Below are positions 45,944 to 55,102 of a DNA stretch of 64,000 nucleotides, one piece after another (the first letter of the stretch is position 1; each line of letters begins with the position of its first letter). The stretch covers positions 5,452,501 to 5,516,500 of the forward strand of contig NZ_AP023081.1 in NCBI RefSeq assembly GCF_026072635.1, in the 5' to 3' direction. Both the position numbers and the translations under genes were made by a program. Origin of the DNA: Pseudomonas solani. Lineage in GTDB: Bacteria; Pseudomonadota; Gammaproteobacteria; Pseudomonadales; Pseudomonadaceae. The notes under the pieces are model-generated. The model was not told the DNA's origin, made no database searches, and saw only the letters and a list, made by a program, of their open reading frames with translations.

Positions 45944-48088
45944 TCAGAGGCGGAAGCTGCCCACCAGCTGCCGCAGGCGTTCGGCCTGCTGCTCCAGGTC
46001 GGAGCAGGCGCGCAGGGTGCTCTGGAGGTTTTCCACGCCTTGCTGGTTGAGGGTGTTGATCTCGGTGATGTCCATGTTCAGGGCTTCGACCACGGCGGTC
46101 TGTTCCTCGGTGGCGGTGGCCACGGACTGGTTCATGCCGTCGATCTCGCCGATGCGCCGGGTGACGCCGGAGAGGCTGTCGCCGGCGCGCTGGGCAATCT
46201 CCACGCTCTGCTGGCTGTAGCGCTGGCTCTCGGTCATGGTGCCCACCGCCTCGCGGGCGCCGGCTTGCAGCTCTTCGATCATGCGCTGGATTTCCTGCGC
46301 CGACACCTGGGTGCGGTGGGCCAGGCTGCGCACCTCGTCGGCGACCACTGCGAAGCCACGGCCTGCCTCGCCAGCCCGGGCGGCCTCGATGGCGGCGTTG
46401 AGCGCCAGCAGGTTGGTCTGTTCGGAGATGCCCTTGATCACGTCGAGGATCTGGCCGATGTCCACCGTCTTGCCGCTGAGGCTTTCGATGTTGCCGCAGG
46501 AGGCCTGGATGCGGGTCGACAACGCGTTCATCGCATCCAGGGTCTTGCCCACCACCTGGCGGCCGTCCTCGCTCTGCAGCCGGGCGTCGGAGGCCTGCTG
46601 CGAAGCGTCGGCGGCGTTGCGGGCGATCTCCTGGGCGGCCGCGCCCAACTGGTTGATGGCCGCTGCCACGCTGCTGGTGCGCTGGGCCTGTTCGTCGGAG
46701 TTGCGCAGTGAGGCGTTGGAGCTGTGCAGCACCTGGCGGGCCACTTCGTTGACCTGCCCCGTGGCCGAGGCCACCTCGCCCAGGGAGGCGTGGATGCGTT
46801 CGACGAAGCGGTTGAAGGCGGCGGCGAGCTTGCCCAGTTCATCACGGGAGTGCACGGCCAGGCGCCGGGTGAGGTCGCCTTCGCCCTCGGCGATGTCTTC
46901 CAGCATGCGCGTCAGGCTCTGCAGCGGGCGGGTGATGCGGAAGGCGGCGAACCAGATCAGCAGCACGCCGAGCAGGGCGGCGCCGCTGCCGAGGCTGAAC
47001 TCCAGCGCGGAGCTGGCCAGACGCTCGGCATCGAGTTCCTTCTGCAAGGCTTCGGCCGGGGCCAGCAGCACCTGCTGCGGCACGTCCACCAGCACGCCCC
47101 AGGGCGCGGCGCCGGTGATCGGCGGTAGCGGCTCCAGCACGCGGATGCGTTCGGCGTCCGCCTGGGTGATGGGCTGCCCCTGGCGCAGGGTGGCGAGCAG
47201 CGGCTCGGCACCGTTGGGCAGCACCTGGTCGAGGCGCTTGCCCAGTTGCGCGGCATCGGCGCTGTGCCCGGCGACCACGCCGCCCTGGCTGATGATGCTG
47301 ACCCGGCCGGCGCCGTCGAACAGCTCGCGGCTGCTGTCCAGGCTGCTCTGCTGCAGGGCATCGAGGCTGATGTCGAGGCCGACCACGGCGATCAGCTTGC
47401 CGTCCACGATCAGCGGGAAGGCGATGCTGGTGACCAGCCGGCGGGTGCCCGAGGCCTCGTCGAAGTAGGGCTCCAGCACACAGGCGCGGCGGCTGTCGCG
47501 GGGGCAGGTGTAGAAGGCGTTGTAGGGGCTGCCGCTGGGGCCGGGGGAGGTGTCGGTGAGGATCTGCTCCGGGCCCACCACCGGTTGCAGCTCGCCCGGC
47601 TTGCCCTGCACCCAGTACAGGGAGAAGCGCCCGGCGTCGTTGCCGAAGGCCTGGTCCTGGCCGACGAACTGGCTGTCGGCGCCGTCCAGCGCGTCGCGCT
47701 CGAAGATGACGAAAAGCCCGAGCAGGTCGGGCTTGGCGAGGAGGCTGGTGCGCATCTGCTCGGCGACGCGCTGGCGCAATTCGGCGGCCGGCAATTCACC
47801 GCTGGCGCCCCGCGCCCGCAGGTAGAGGAGGAAGCGCGACAGGCCCTGGCCGTACTCGTAGGTCTGCAGGAAGGTGCGCTGGAGTTGCAGGGCCTGCACG
47901 CGGGCCTGGGCCTGCATGTGGGCTTCGGCGGCGCTAGCCAGCATGCGGCCGCTGGAGGCCTTGACGCGTTCGGTGCTGAGCCGGGTCTGGTACAGCGAAA
48001 GCCCCACCAGCAACGCTACTACCAGGATCAGGCAGGCGCTGGCGAGCAGGGTGATCCGGCTCTGGATGCTCAGGGAAGGTGTACGCAT
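45944..48088 (-). CDS. methyl-accepting chemotaxis protein with Cache sensor
   Basis: 714 residues from ATG 48088; upstream in-frame codons fall in the porin gene. TM1 about 12-30, large periplasmic double-Cache-like domain about 31-390 (PDLLGLFVIFERDALDGADSQF ... VGLDISLDALQQ), TM2 about 395-415, HAMP, and the conserved signalling tip GISEQTNLLALNAAIEAARAGEAGRGFAVVADEVRSLA. It begins 44 bp after the porin gene on the same strand, so it is probably co-transcribed with it. Chemotaxis towards the porin substrate, an aromatic acid or amine, is a fair inference; the ligand motif of PctA is absent. Confidence 0.92.
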   Translation of the reverse strand: MRTPSLSIQSRITLLASACLILVVALLVGLSLYQTRLSTERVKASSGRMLASAAEAHMQAQARVQALQLQRTFLQTYEYGQGLSRFLLYLRARGASGELPAAELRQRVAEQMRTSLLAKPDLLGLFVIFERDALDGADSQFVGQDQAFGNDAGRFSLYWVQGKPGELQPVVGPEQILTDTSPGPSGSPYNAFYTCPRDSRRACVLEPYFDEASGTRRLVTSIAFPLIVDGKLIAVVGLDISLDALQQSSLDSSRELFDGAGRVSIISQGGVVAGHSADAAQLGKRLDQVLPNGAEPLLATLRQGQPITQADAERIRVLEPLPPITGAAPWGVLVDVPQQVLLAPAEALQKELDAERLASSALEFSLGSGAALLGVLLIWFAAFRITRPLQSLTRMLEDIAEGEGDLTRRLAVHSRDELGKLAAAFNRFVERIHASLGEVASATGQVNEVARQVLHSSNASLRNSDEQAQRTSSVAAAINQLGAAAQEIARNAADASQQASDARLQSEDGRQVVGKTLDAMNALSTRIQASCGNIESLSGKTVDIGQILDVIKGISEQTNLLALNAAIEAARAGEAGRGFAVVADEVRSLAHRTQVSAQEIQRMIEELQAGAREAVGTMTESQRYSQQSVEIAQRAGDSLSGVTRRIGEIDGMNQSVATATEEQTAVVEALNMDITEINTLNQQGVENLQSTLRACSDLEQQAERLRQLVGSFRL

Positions 48089-48132
48089 GGCGTGCTCGGG
48101 GGAAGGGCGGCGGGAGGCCCGCCGCCGGAGGC

Positions 48133-49470
48133 TCAGAAGTGGCTGGCGAACACCAGCTGGGTGTAGAGGTTGCGGTCGTTGCTGCCGATCTGGGTGCCGC
48201 CGTTGTCGGCGCTGCGGCTGGGCTCGTACACACCCACCACCGGCATGATCACCAGGTTGTCGTTGACCGCCCACTCGGCGTAGAGGTCCAGCTCGCGGCC
48301 GTCGAAGTTGCCCAGGTCGCGGTCGAGGGTGTCGAAGTCGAAGTACAGCGCGCCGATGCTCAGGTTCTCCAGCGGAGTGGCCTTGAGCGCCACGTGGTGG
48401 ACGCGGGTGTTGCTGTTGAAGGGGCCGGCGTAGTTGGCCGCCACCTCGCCCTGGAACCAGGTGCCGTAGCCCCGGTTGAAGCCGAAGAACAGCGGGTCGA
48501 AGGCCTCGGAGAAGCGGCTGTAGCGGTAGCTGACGCTGGGGCTCCAGGGCGCATCGGCGAAGGTCCAGCCGGCTTCCAGGTACCAGGCGTCCTCGTTGTC
48601 GGCGGTCTTCTTGTCCTGCCAGGCGTATTCACCGGAGAGGAACAGGTTCTCTACGCCGGCATTGCCCTGGGCGCGCAGGCTGTAGGTCTTCATGCCGTCG
48701 CGGTCGAGCTGGATGGGGGAGGCGTATTCCTCGTCGACGTCGCGGATGTCGATCCAGGTCAGGCCGACGGTGCCTTGCTCGGCCACGTGCTCCAGGGTGC
48801 CGACGAACAGCTCGGGCTTGGCCTGGGAACGGTTGTCGGACTTCAGCCACATCAGGTCGCCGCGCCAGCCGTCCTTGCCGCCGATGCGCAGCACGGCGGT
48901 CTGGTCGAAGGCCTTGCGCGCCGCCAGCCAGTAGGCGCCGCCACGGTCGAACTCGCCGTCGGCCAGGCCGTTGCCCAGGTTCAGGGCGTCGCCGTTGATC
49001 AGGAAGCCGTCGCCCACCGAGATGTTCTGGCGGCCGAAGGAGAAGTCGATGCCGTCCTCGCCCAAGGCCTCGAACAGGGTGCCGGAGCGCCAGCCCAGAT
49101 AGGCGTCCTCGATCTTGGTGGTGCGCTCGTCACCATCGGTGAAGCCCGCCGCGTCGCCATCTCCCCAGGTGGCGGAGCTGAGCAGGTTGAATGCGCCATA
49201 GCCGGTACCGGCGCCGCCCAGGCCCTGGTCGCCGCTGATGCCGTACTTGATGTAGCCCTCGCGCCAGCTGGAGGACCCTTTCGACTTGGTGCCGGTGGTG
49301 GCGTAGTTCTCCTGGCTGTGGAAGACGCCGAACACGGCTTCCAGGTCGGCATTGAGATGGGTGTCTTCGTCGGCGTAGAGCTCGTAGGCCCCGGCCTGGG
49401 AGGCGCAGGCCACCAATAAAGCGAGGGTGGACAGCCGGAACAGCGGCGTGACGCGGGTGAGAGTTTGCAT
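48133..49470 (-). CDS. outer-membrane porin, PaaM/PhaK-like candidate
   Basis: 445 residues from ATG 49470. A Sec signal peptide (STLALLVACASQAGA) is followed by a beta-barrel pattern of alternating hydrophobic strands and acidic loops, ending in Phe (VFASHF), the outer-membrane assembly signal. In P. putida a specific porin for phenylacetate (PhaK) sits beyond paaZ, the same position as here, so aromatic acid uptake is likely. Subfamily by sequence is uncertain (OprD-like or alginate-export-like barrels are alternatives). It heads a transcript with the chemoreceptor and shares its upstream repeats with aauB. Confidence 0.75.
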   Translation of the reverse strand: MQTLTRVTPLFRLSTLALLVACASQAGAYELYADEDTHLNADLEAVFGVFHSQENYATTGTKSKGSSSWREGYIKYGISGDQGLGGAGTGYGAFNLLSSATWGDGDAAGFTDGDERTTKIEDAYLGWRSGTLFEALGEDGIDFSFGRQNISVGDGFLINGDALNLGNGLADGEFDRGGAYWLAARKAFDQTAVLRIGGKDGWRGDLMWLKSDNRSQAKPELFVGTLEHVAEQGTVGLTWIDIRDVDEEYASPIQLDRDGMKTYSLRAQGNAGVENLFLSGEYAWQDKKTADNEDAWYLEAGWTFADAPWSPSVSYRYSRFSEAFDPLFFGFNRGYGTWFQGEVAANYAGPFNSNTRVHHVALKATPLENLSIGALYFDFDTLDRDLGNFDGRELDLYAEWAVNDNLVIMPVVGVYEPSRSADNGGTQIGSNDRNLYTQLVFASHF

Positions 49471-49553
49471 GCGTGGGATTCCCGTTGTTGTTGGTGTTGG
49501 CGTGGGGGCTCTACGCGGATCGGCCCATGGGGCGATGGTACGGATCGCCCTCG

Positions 49554-49599
49554 CGCCAGCCTTGTGCCTGCTTGCCAACCGTTTGGCTGTGCATGCCAG
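49554..49599 (-). promoter_or_regulatory. phased TGCCA direct repeats upstream of porin
   Basis: TGCCA begins at 49573 and 49594 (21-bp spacing), with a CGCCA variant at 49554. The 49573 copy is 103 nt from the first base of the porin start codon, identical to the aauB arrangement. The 27-bp window 49573-49599 matches 20 of 27 positions of 45714-45740. Likely a common activator site. Confidence 0.55.
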
Positions 49600-49636
49600 A
49601 TTGCGTGGGAATCGTTCGGGTGTAGGGCAGAGGGGT

Positions 49637-49662
49637 GAGCCCGGGCTGAAGCCCGGGCTACC
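49637..49662. repeat. CCCGGGCTGAAGCCCGGG palindrome
   Basis: Inverted copy of the TAGCCCGGGCTTCAGCCCGGG element, 35 bp beyond the paaZ stop; may end the paa transcript. Confidence 0.75.
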
Positions 49663-49696
49663 TGGAGTTGCGGGGAGGTGCTGCGCGATACCTGGC

Positions 49697-51751
49697 TCAG
49701 GTAGGACGCTTGAGCACCAGGGTGAGGATGTCGTAGCTGGCCACCAGCTCGCCGTCCTGGTTGGTGACTTCCACGTCCCAGGCCACCACGCCCTGGGGCT
49801 CGCCCTTGGCGCTCTTCTTGCCCTGGTCGATCTTGCGCTTGCAGGTCAGGCGCGCCTGGATGGTGTCGCCGATGCCCACCGGGTTGACGAAGCGCAGCGT
49901 GTCGAGGCCGTAGTTGGCCAGCACCGGGCCGGGGGCCGGGGAGACGAACAGGCCGGCGGCAGCGGAGAGCACGAAGTAGCCGTGGGCGATGCGCTTGCCG
50001 AACTGGGATTCCTTGGCCGCCAGCTCGTCGAAGTGCATGTAGAAGTGGTCGCCCGAGAGGCAGCCGAAGTTGACGATATCGGCTTCGGTGACGGTGCGGC
50101 GGTGGGTGAGCAGGGATTCGCCGATCTGCAGCTCGTCGAACCAGCGGCGGAACGGATGCACCTCGGTTTCGATCACCTTGGCACCGCGCACGTATTCGCC
50201 GGTGACGGCGGCGAGCATGGTGGGCGAGCCCTGCACGGCGGCGCGTTGCAGGTAGTGCTTCACGGCGCGCAGGCCGCCCAGTTCCTCGCCACCGCCGGCG
50301 CGGCCGGGGCCGCCGTGCTTGAGCACCGGCAGCGGCGAGCCGTGGCCGGTGGATTCGGCGGCGGACTCGCGGTCGAGAATGTGCAGGCGGCCGTGCAGGG
50401 CGGCGGCGCGCGGTACCACGTAAGCGGCGACGGCCGGGTCGCGGGTCACCAGGCTGGCCACCAGGCTGCCCTTGCCACGGGCGGCGAGGGCGATGGCTTC
50501 GTCGATGTCGTCATAGGCCATCAGCGTACTCACCGGGCCGAAGGCCTCGATGTCGTGGGCGCCGCCTTCGGCGTGCGGGTCGCGGGCGCGCAGCAGGGTG
50601 GGGGCGAAGAAAGCCCCTTCGGCCACGCCTTCACCTTGCGGGGCGAAGCCGTCGCGGGCACCGAACAGCAGCTCGCTGCCGGCCAGCAGAGTTTCCACCC
50701 GCGCGGCGACGTCTGCCTGCTGGGCATGGGAGGCCAGGGCGCCCATCTTCACGCCTTCCACGGCCGGGTCGCCGACCACCACCTTGGCCAGGCGCTCGCG
50801 CAGGCGCTCGGCCACGGCATCGATGTGTTTTGCCGGCACGATGGCGCGGCGGATGGCGGTGCACTTCTGCCCGGCCTTCACCGTCATCTCCCGGGCCACT
50901 TCCTTGACGAAGAGGTCGAACTCCGGGTCGTCCGGGGTGATTTCCGGGGCGAGGATGGCGCAGTTCAGCGAGTCCGCCTCGGCGTTGAAGGGGATGGAAT
51001 TGCGCACCAGGTTGGCGTTCACCCGCAGCTTGGCGGCGGTGTCGGCGGAGCCGGTGAAGGTCACCACGTCCTGGCCCTGGAGGCGGTCGAGCAGATCGCC
51101 CGTGCCGCCGATCACCAGTTGCAGGCTGCCCTCGGGGAGCAGGCCGGATTCGTGCATCAGGCGCACGGCGGCCTCGGTGAGGTAACTGGTGGCGGTGGCC
51201 GGCTTGACGATGCAGGGCATGCCGGCGAGGAAGCTCGGCGCGAACTTCTCCAGCATCCCCCAGATGGGGAAGTTGAAGGCGTTGATGTGCACGGCGACGC
51301 CGCCGCGCGGCACCAGGATATGGCTACCGGCGAACAGGCCCTGCTTGCCCAGTTGCATGGCCGGGCCTTCGTGCACCACGTTGCCGGAAGGCAGCTCACG
51401 GGCGCCGACGCCGGCATAGGCGAACAGGGTGCCGCTGCCGCCCTCGATGTCGATCCAGCTGTCGGCGCGGGTGGCGCCGCTGTGGCGCGACAGGGCGTAG
51501 AGCTGCTCCTTGCGCTCGTTGAGGTAGAGGCCCAGGGCCTTGAGGCGCGCGGCGCGCTGCTGGAAGTCCAGCGCCATCAGCGCGGGAATGCCGCGACGGC
51601 GGCCGAACTCGACGGCTTCGGCGAAATCCAGGTGCTCTTCATGGGTGCGGAACAGCGCGCTGCCGTCGATGGCGCTGCGCAGGGTCTGGGCGCCGTGCTG
51701 GCCGATCCAGCGGCCGGCGATAAGGCTCTGCAGGGTGGTGACGTTGCTCAT
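49697..51751 (-). CDS. paaZ: oxepin-CoA hydrolase / 3-oxo-5,6-dehydrosuberyl-CoA semialdehyde dehydrogenase
   Basis: 684 residues, two domains. Residues about 1-520 are an aldehyde dehydrogenase with catalytic Glu in FNAEADSLN and Cys in KAGQKCTAIRR. Residues about 535-684 are an R-specific MaoC-like hydratase with the Asp/His pair in FGCLSGDHFYMHFDE. PaaZ opens the oxepin-CoA ring and oxidises the resulting semialdehyde with NADP+. AAGGAG precedes the ATG. It lies 72 bp below the paaL gene, as in P. putida. Full length with both active sites intact. Confidence 0.95.
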   Translation of the reverse strand: MSNVTTLQSLIAGRWIGQHGAQTLRSAIDGSALFRTHEEHLDFAEAVEFGRRRGIPALMALDFQQRAARLKALGLYLNERKEQLYALSRHSGATRADSWIDIEGGSGTLFAYAGVGARELPSGNVVHEGPAMQLGKQGLFAGSHILVPRGGVAVHINAFNFPIWGMLEKFAPSFLAGMPCIVKPATATSYLTEAAVRLMHESGLLPEGSLQLVIGGTGDLLDRLQGQDVVTFTGSADTAAKLRVNANLVRNSIPFNAEADSLNCAILAPEITPDDPEFDLFVKEVAREMTVKAGQKCTAIRRAIVPAKHIDAVAERLRERLAKVVVGDPAVEGVKMGALASHAQQADVAARVETLLAGSELLFGARDGFAPQGEGVAEGAFFAPTLLRARDPHAEGGAHDIEAFGPVSTLMAYDDIDEAIALAARGKGSLVASLVTRDPAVAAYVVPRAAALHGRLHILDRESAAESTGHGSPLPVLKHGGPGRAGGGEELGGLRAVKHYLQRAAVQGSPTMLAAVTGEYVRGAKVIETEVHPFRRWFDELQIGESLLTHRRTVTEADIVNFGCLSGDHFYMHFDELAAKESQFGKRIAHGYFVLSAAAGLFVSPAPGPVLANYGLDTLRFVNPVGIGDTIQARLTCKRKIDQGKKSAKGEPQGVVAWDVEVTNQDGELVASYDILTLVLKRPT

Positions 51752-51823
51752 GGTGGTTCTCCTTGAGGCGGTGTTCGAGGGGGTGGGGCCGCCCCCGCTC
51801 GGGAGCTGGGGGCGGCCGAGGAG

Positions 51824-53470
51824 TCAGTGGCGGCTGGCGGCGGCCGCGCCGATGCCGGTCATGGAGCGGATGAACTGGGCCAGGTAGCGGCCGCGTTCCC
51901 GGGTGGCGCGCTCGGAACGGTCGGTGACCGAGAACAGCCAGGCGCTGGAGAAGGCCAGGGTCATGGAGAACAGCGCCGGGTTGGCGTAGGGGAACAGCGC
52001 CTGCTCGTGGTGCAGCACGTTGACCCACACCGCCGGGCTGGCCACCAGCAGGGCGATGGCCGACGCCAGGCCGGCCAGGCTGCCGGCGACGGCGCCCCGG
52101 GTGGTCAGGCCCTTCCAGAACATGGAGAGGAACAGCACCGGGAAGTTGACCGAGGCGGCGATGGCCAGCACCAGACCGGAAAGGAAGGCGATGTTCTGCG
52201 ACTCGAAGAGGATGCCGAGGATCACCGCCAGCACGCCGATGCCCAGGGTGGCGAGGCGTGATACGCGCATCTCCTCGCGCTCGCTGGCCTGGCCCTTGCG
52301 GATCACGCAGGCGTACAGGTCGTGGGACACCGCCGAGGCACCGGAGAGCGCCAGGCCGGCGACCACCGCAAGGATGGTGGCGAAGGCCACGGCGGAGATG
52401 AAGCCGAGGAACAGGCTGCCGCCCACCGCATGGGACAGGTGCACGGCGACCATGTTGCCGCCGCCGATGATGGCGCCGGCGGCGTCGCGGAACTCCGGGT
52501 TGGTGCCAACCATGACGATGGAGCCGAAGCCCACCACTATCAGCAGCAGGTAGAAATAGCCGATGAAGCCGGTGGCGTAGAACACGCTCTTGCGCGCTTC
52601 CTTGGCGTCGCTGACGGTGAAGAAGCGCATGAGGATGTGCGGCAGGCCGGCGGTGCCGAACATCATGCCGAGCCCGAGGGAGATGGCATCGACGGGGTTC
52701 GACAGCAACCCGCCCGGCGCCATGATCGCGGCGCCCTTGGCGTGCACCGAGGCCGCGGCGGCGAACATCGCCTCGGTGCTGAAGCCGAAGTGGCGCAGCA
52801 CCATGAAGGCCATGAAGCTGGTGCCCGAGAGCAGCAGCACGGCCTTGATGATCTGCACCCAGGTGGTGGCGAGCATGCCGCCGAAGGTGACGTAGCAGAC
52901 CATCAGCACGCCCACCAGCAACACCGCCTGCAGGTAGCTGAGGCCGAACAGCAGCTCGATCAGCTTGCCGGCGCCGACCATCTGCGCCACCAGGTAGAGC
53001 AGCGCCACGGTGAGGGTGCCGAAGGCGGCGGTGATGCGGATCGGGCTCTGGTCGAGGCGGTAGGACACCACGTCGGCGAAGGTGAAGCGGCCCAGGTTGC
53101 GCAGGCGCTCGGCGATCAGGAAGAGGATGATCGGCCAGCCGGCGAGCACGCCCAGGGCGTAGAGCAGGCCGTCGTAGCCGTTCATGAACATCATCGCCGA
53201 GATGCCGAGGAAGGACGCCGCGCTGATCATGTCGCCGGCGATCGCCAGGCCGTTCTGAAAGCCGGTGAGGCCGCCACCGGCGGTATAGAAGTCGGCAGTG
53301 GAGCGGGTGCGCAGGGCGGCCCAGCGGGTGATGCCGAGGGTGAACACGACGAACGCCAGGAACATGTAGATGGCGGGCAAGTTCAGCGGCCGCGCGCCGG
53401 CATCGGCGGCCAGGGCGCTGCCGGAGGCCAGCAGGGTGGCGCAGGCGGTGAGAGCGAGGAGGGCCTTCAT
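51824..53470 (-). CDS. paaL: SSS-family permease, phenylacetate transporter PaaL
   Basis: 548 residues from ATG 53470; GGAG is at about 8 nt, and an earlier in-frame GTG is poorer. N-terminal signal-like helix, then about 13 transmembrane segments with sodium:solute symporter motifs (TADFYTAGGGLTGFQNGLAIAGDMISAASFLG; FGTAGLPHILMRFFTV). It is ActP/acetate-permease-like in sequence, but the position inside the paa cluster and the DUF485 partner match the phenylacetate permease gene of P. putida. The start overlaps the DUF485 stop (ATGA), so translation is coupled. Confidence 0.87.
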   Translation of the reverse strand: MKALLALTACATLLASGSALAADAGARPLNLPAIYMFLAFVVFTLGITRWAALRTRSTADFYTAGGGLTGFQNGLAIAGDMISAASFLGISAMMFMNGYDGLLYALGVLAGWPIILFLIAERLRNLGRFTFADVVSYRLDQSPIRITAAFGTLTVALLYLVAQMVGAGKLIELLFGLSYLQAVLLVGVLMVCYVTFGGMLATTWVQIIKAVLLLSGTSFMAFMVLRHFGFSTEAMFAAAASVHAKGAAIMAPGGLLSNPVDAISLGLGMMFGTAGLPHILMRFFTVSDAKEARKSVFYATGFIGYFYLLLIVVGFGSIVMVGTNPEFRDAAGAIIGGGNMVAVHLSHAVGGSLFLGFISAVAFATILAVVAGLALSGASAVSHDLYACVIRKGQASEREEMRVSRLATLGIGVLAVILGILFESQNIAFLSGLVLAIAASVNFPVLFLSMFWKGLTTRGAVAGSLAGLASAIALLVASPAVWVNVLHHEQALFPYANPALFSMTLAFSSAWLFSVTDRSERATRERGRYLAQFIRSMTGIGAAAASRH

Positions 53471-53775
53471 GGTGCGCACTCCTGCTTGAGCTTGTCGTTC
53501 AGCGGGTCGAGCACGCGGTTGGTGCGCGTCACGTAGATACCGGTGAGGCCGAAGGCCAGGAGGATGATGACTACGCCCACCAGCATGCCGACGCTGGTGA
53601 CCCCGCCACTGAGGGAACGACCCAGCAGGCCCGGGGCGAAGGCCACCAGCAGCACGAAGCCGTAGTAGATCACCAGCATGGCGGCGGTGAGGGACCAGGT
53701 CAGGCGCTGCTTGCGCTTGACCAGCTGGATGAAATCCGGGTGCTGCCGGATGCGATCGAGGTCTTGCGGGGTCAT
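53467..53775 (-). CDS. DUF485 membrane protein paired with paaL
   Basis: 102 residues, two transmembrane helices (LTWSLTAAMLVIYYGFVLLVAF and VGMLVGVVIILLAFGLTGIYV), DUF485/YjcH family. Such proteins precede ActP-type symporters and are thought to assist them. It overlaps paaL by 4 bp and lies 174 bp below paaE; that gap shows no gene. Confidence 0.88.
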   Translation of the reverse strand: MTPQDLDRIRQHPDFIQLVKRKQRLTWSLTAAMLVIYYGFVLLVAFAPGLLGRSLSGGVTSVGMLVGVVIILLAFGLTGIYVTRTNRVLDPLNDKLKQECAP

Positions 53776-53949
53776 GGCTGCTCTCTCTTGTTGTGGTTGT
53801 CGAGACGGTGCGGCACGCAGGTGAAGCGAGTGAAGCTTTCTACCCAGGGTGGTTGGCAGAGCGTTCCTGGCTAGGCGGGTGGGCGAAGACAGTACGTTTC
53901 TGTACGGCGAGCCCGCCCAACAACGCCAGGGACGCTATGACGGCCATCC

Positions 53950-55026
53950 TCAGAGCTGGTCGAAGTCGAGGACGACTTTGTCCGTCAGCGGATAGGACTG
54001 GCACGAGAGCACGTAACCGGCGGCCACCTCGTAGTCCTCCAGGGCGAAGTTGCTGTCCATCTCCACTTCCCCCTCGACCACCCGGCACTTGCAGGTGGAG
54101 CAGACGCCGGCCTTGCAGGAGTAGGGGAGTTCCAGGCCCTGGGCGTTGCCGGCGTCGAGCAGGCTCTGGCTGTTGCGGGCCAGCTCGAAGCTCACTTCGC
54201 GGCCGTCGCTGATCACCGTCACCCGGCTTTGCGCAGCGTTCGTTTCGTGGGCAGCCTCGCGGGCTTCGCGCTTGTGCTCGCTGCCGGCGGCGGCGAACAG
54301 CTCGAAGTGGATGCGCTCGGCCGGCATGCCGTTGGCGCGGAGCTGGTCGCGCACGGTCTCGGTCATCGCCTGGGGGCCGCAGATGAAGGCGGCGTCCAGG
54401 GCGCGCACGTCGATCCAGCGCTGGAACAGCTGGCCGCATTTGTCGGCATCGATGCGACCGTTGTAGAGGTCCACGTCCTGCTGCTCGCGGCTGAACAGGA
54501 AGATCAGGTTGAGGCGCTGCAGGTAGCGGTTCTTCAGGTCTTCCAGCTGTTCGCGGAACAGTGCCGAGGCGCTGGAACGGTTGCCGTAGAGCAGGGTGAC
54601 GCGGCTGTTGGGCTCGGTCTCCAGGGTGGTCTTGACGATGGAGAGGATCGGCGTGATGCCGCTGCCGGCGGCGACCGCCAGGTAGTGGCCGTGGCGCACC
54701 GGGTCCAGCGGCACGTTGAAGTGGCCGGAGGGCGGCATCACGTCGAGGCTGTGGCCGGCCTTCAGCTGTTCGTTGGCCCAGCTGGAGAAGCGCCCGCCCG
54801 CCACGCGCTTGACCGCGACGCGCAGCTCGCCGTCATTGACGCCGGTGCAGATGGAGTAGGAGCGGCGCACTTCCTCGCCGTCCAGCTGGGTGCGCACCAC
54901 CAGGTGCTGGCCCTGGGTGAAGCGGAAGTTGTCGCTGAGACTCGCGGGGATGTCGAAGGCGATGGACACCGCGTCGCGGGTTTCCGGGCGCACTTCCTTG
55001 ATGGTCAGGCTATGGAATTTGCTCAT
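53950..55026 (-). CDS. paaE: phenylacetyl-CoA 1,2-epoxidase, reductase subunit
   Basis: 358 residues. Ferredoxin-NADP reductase-like FAD domain (RRSYSICTG), NAD(P)-binding domain (VAAGSGITPILSIVKT ... ICGPQAMTETV) and a C-terminal plant-type 2Fe-2S domain (CKAGVCSTCKCRV ... CQS). It passes electrons from NADPH to the PaaABC di-iron oxygenase. GGAGAACAACA precedes the ATG. It follows paaD by 76 bp. Confidence 0.95.
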   Translation of the reverse strand: MSKFHSLTIKEVRPETRDAVSIAFDIPASLSDNFRFTQGQHLVVRTQLDGEEVRRSYSICTGVNDGELRVAVKRVAGGRFSSWANEQLKAGHSLDVMPPSGHFNVPLDPVRHGHYLAVAAGSGITPILSIVKTTLETEPNSRVTLLYGNRSSASALFREQLEDLKNRYLQRLNLIFLFSREQQDVDLYNGRIDADKCGQLFQRWIDVRALDAAFICGPQAMTETVRDQLRANGMPAERIHFELFAAAGSEHKREAREAAHETNAAQSRVTVISDGREVSFELARNSQSLLDAGNAQGLELPYSCKAGVCSTCKCRVVEGEVEMDSNFALEDYEVAAGYVLSCQSYPLTDKVVLDFDQL

Positions 55027-55102
55027 TGTTGTTCTCCTTCGGCTTTACCGCATGGAGGACGAATACAACCGGCGCCAGTGGCAACGGCCTGTGTTCGCTC
55101 TC

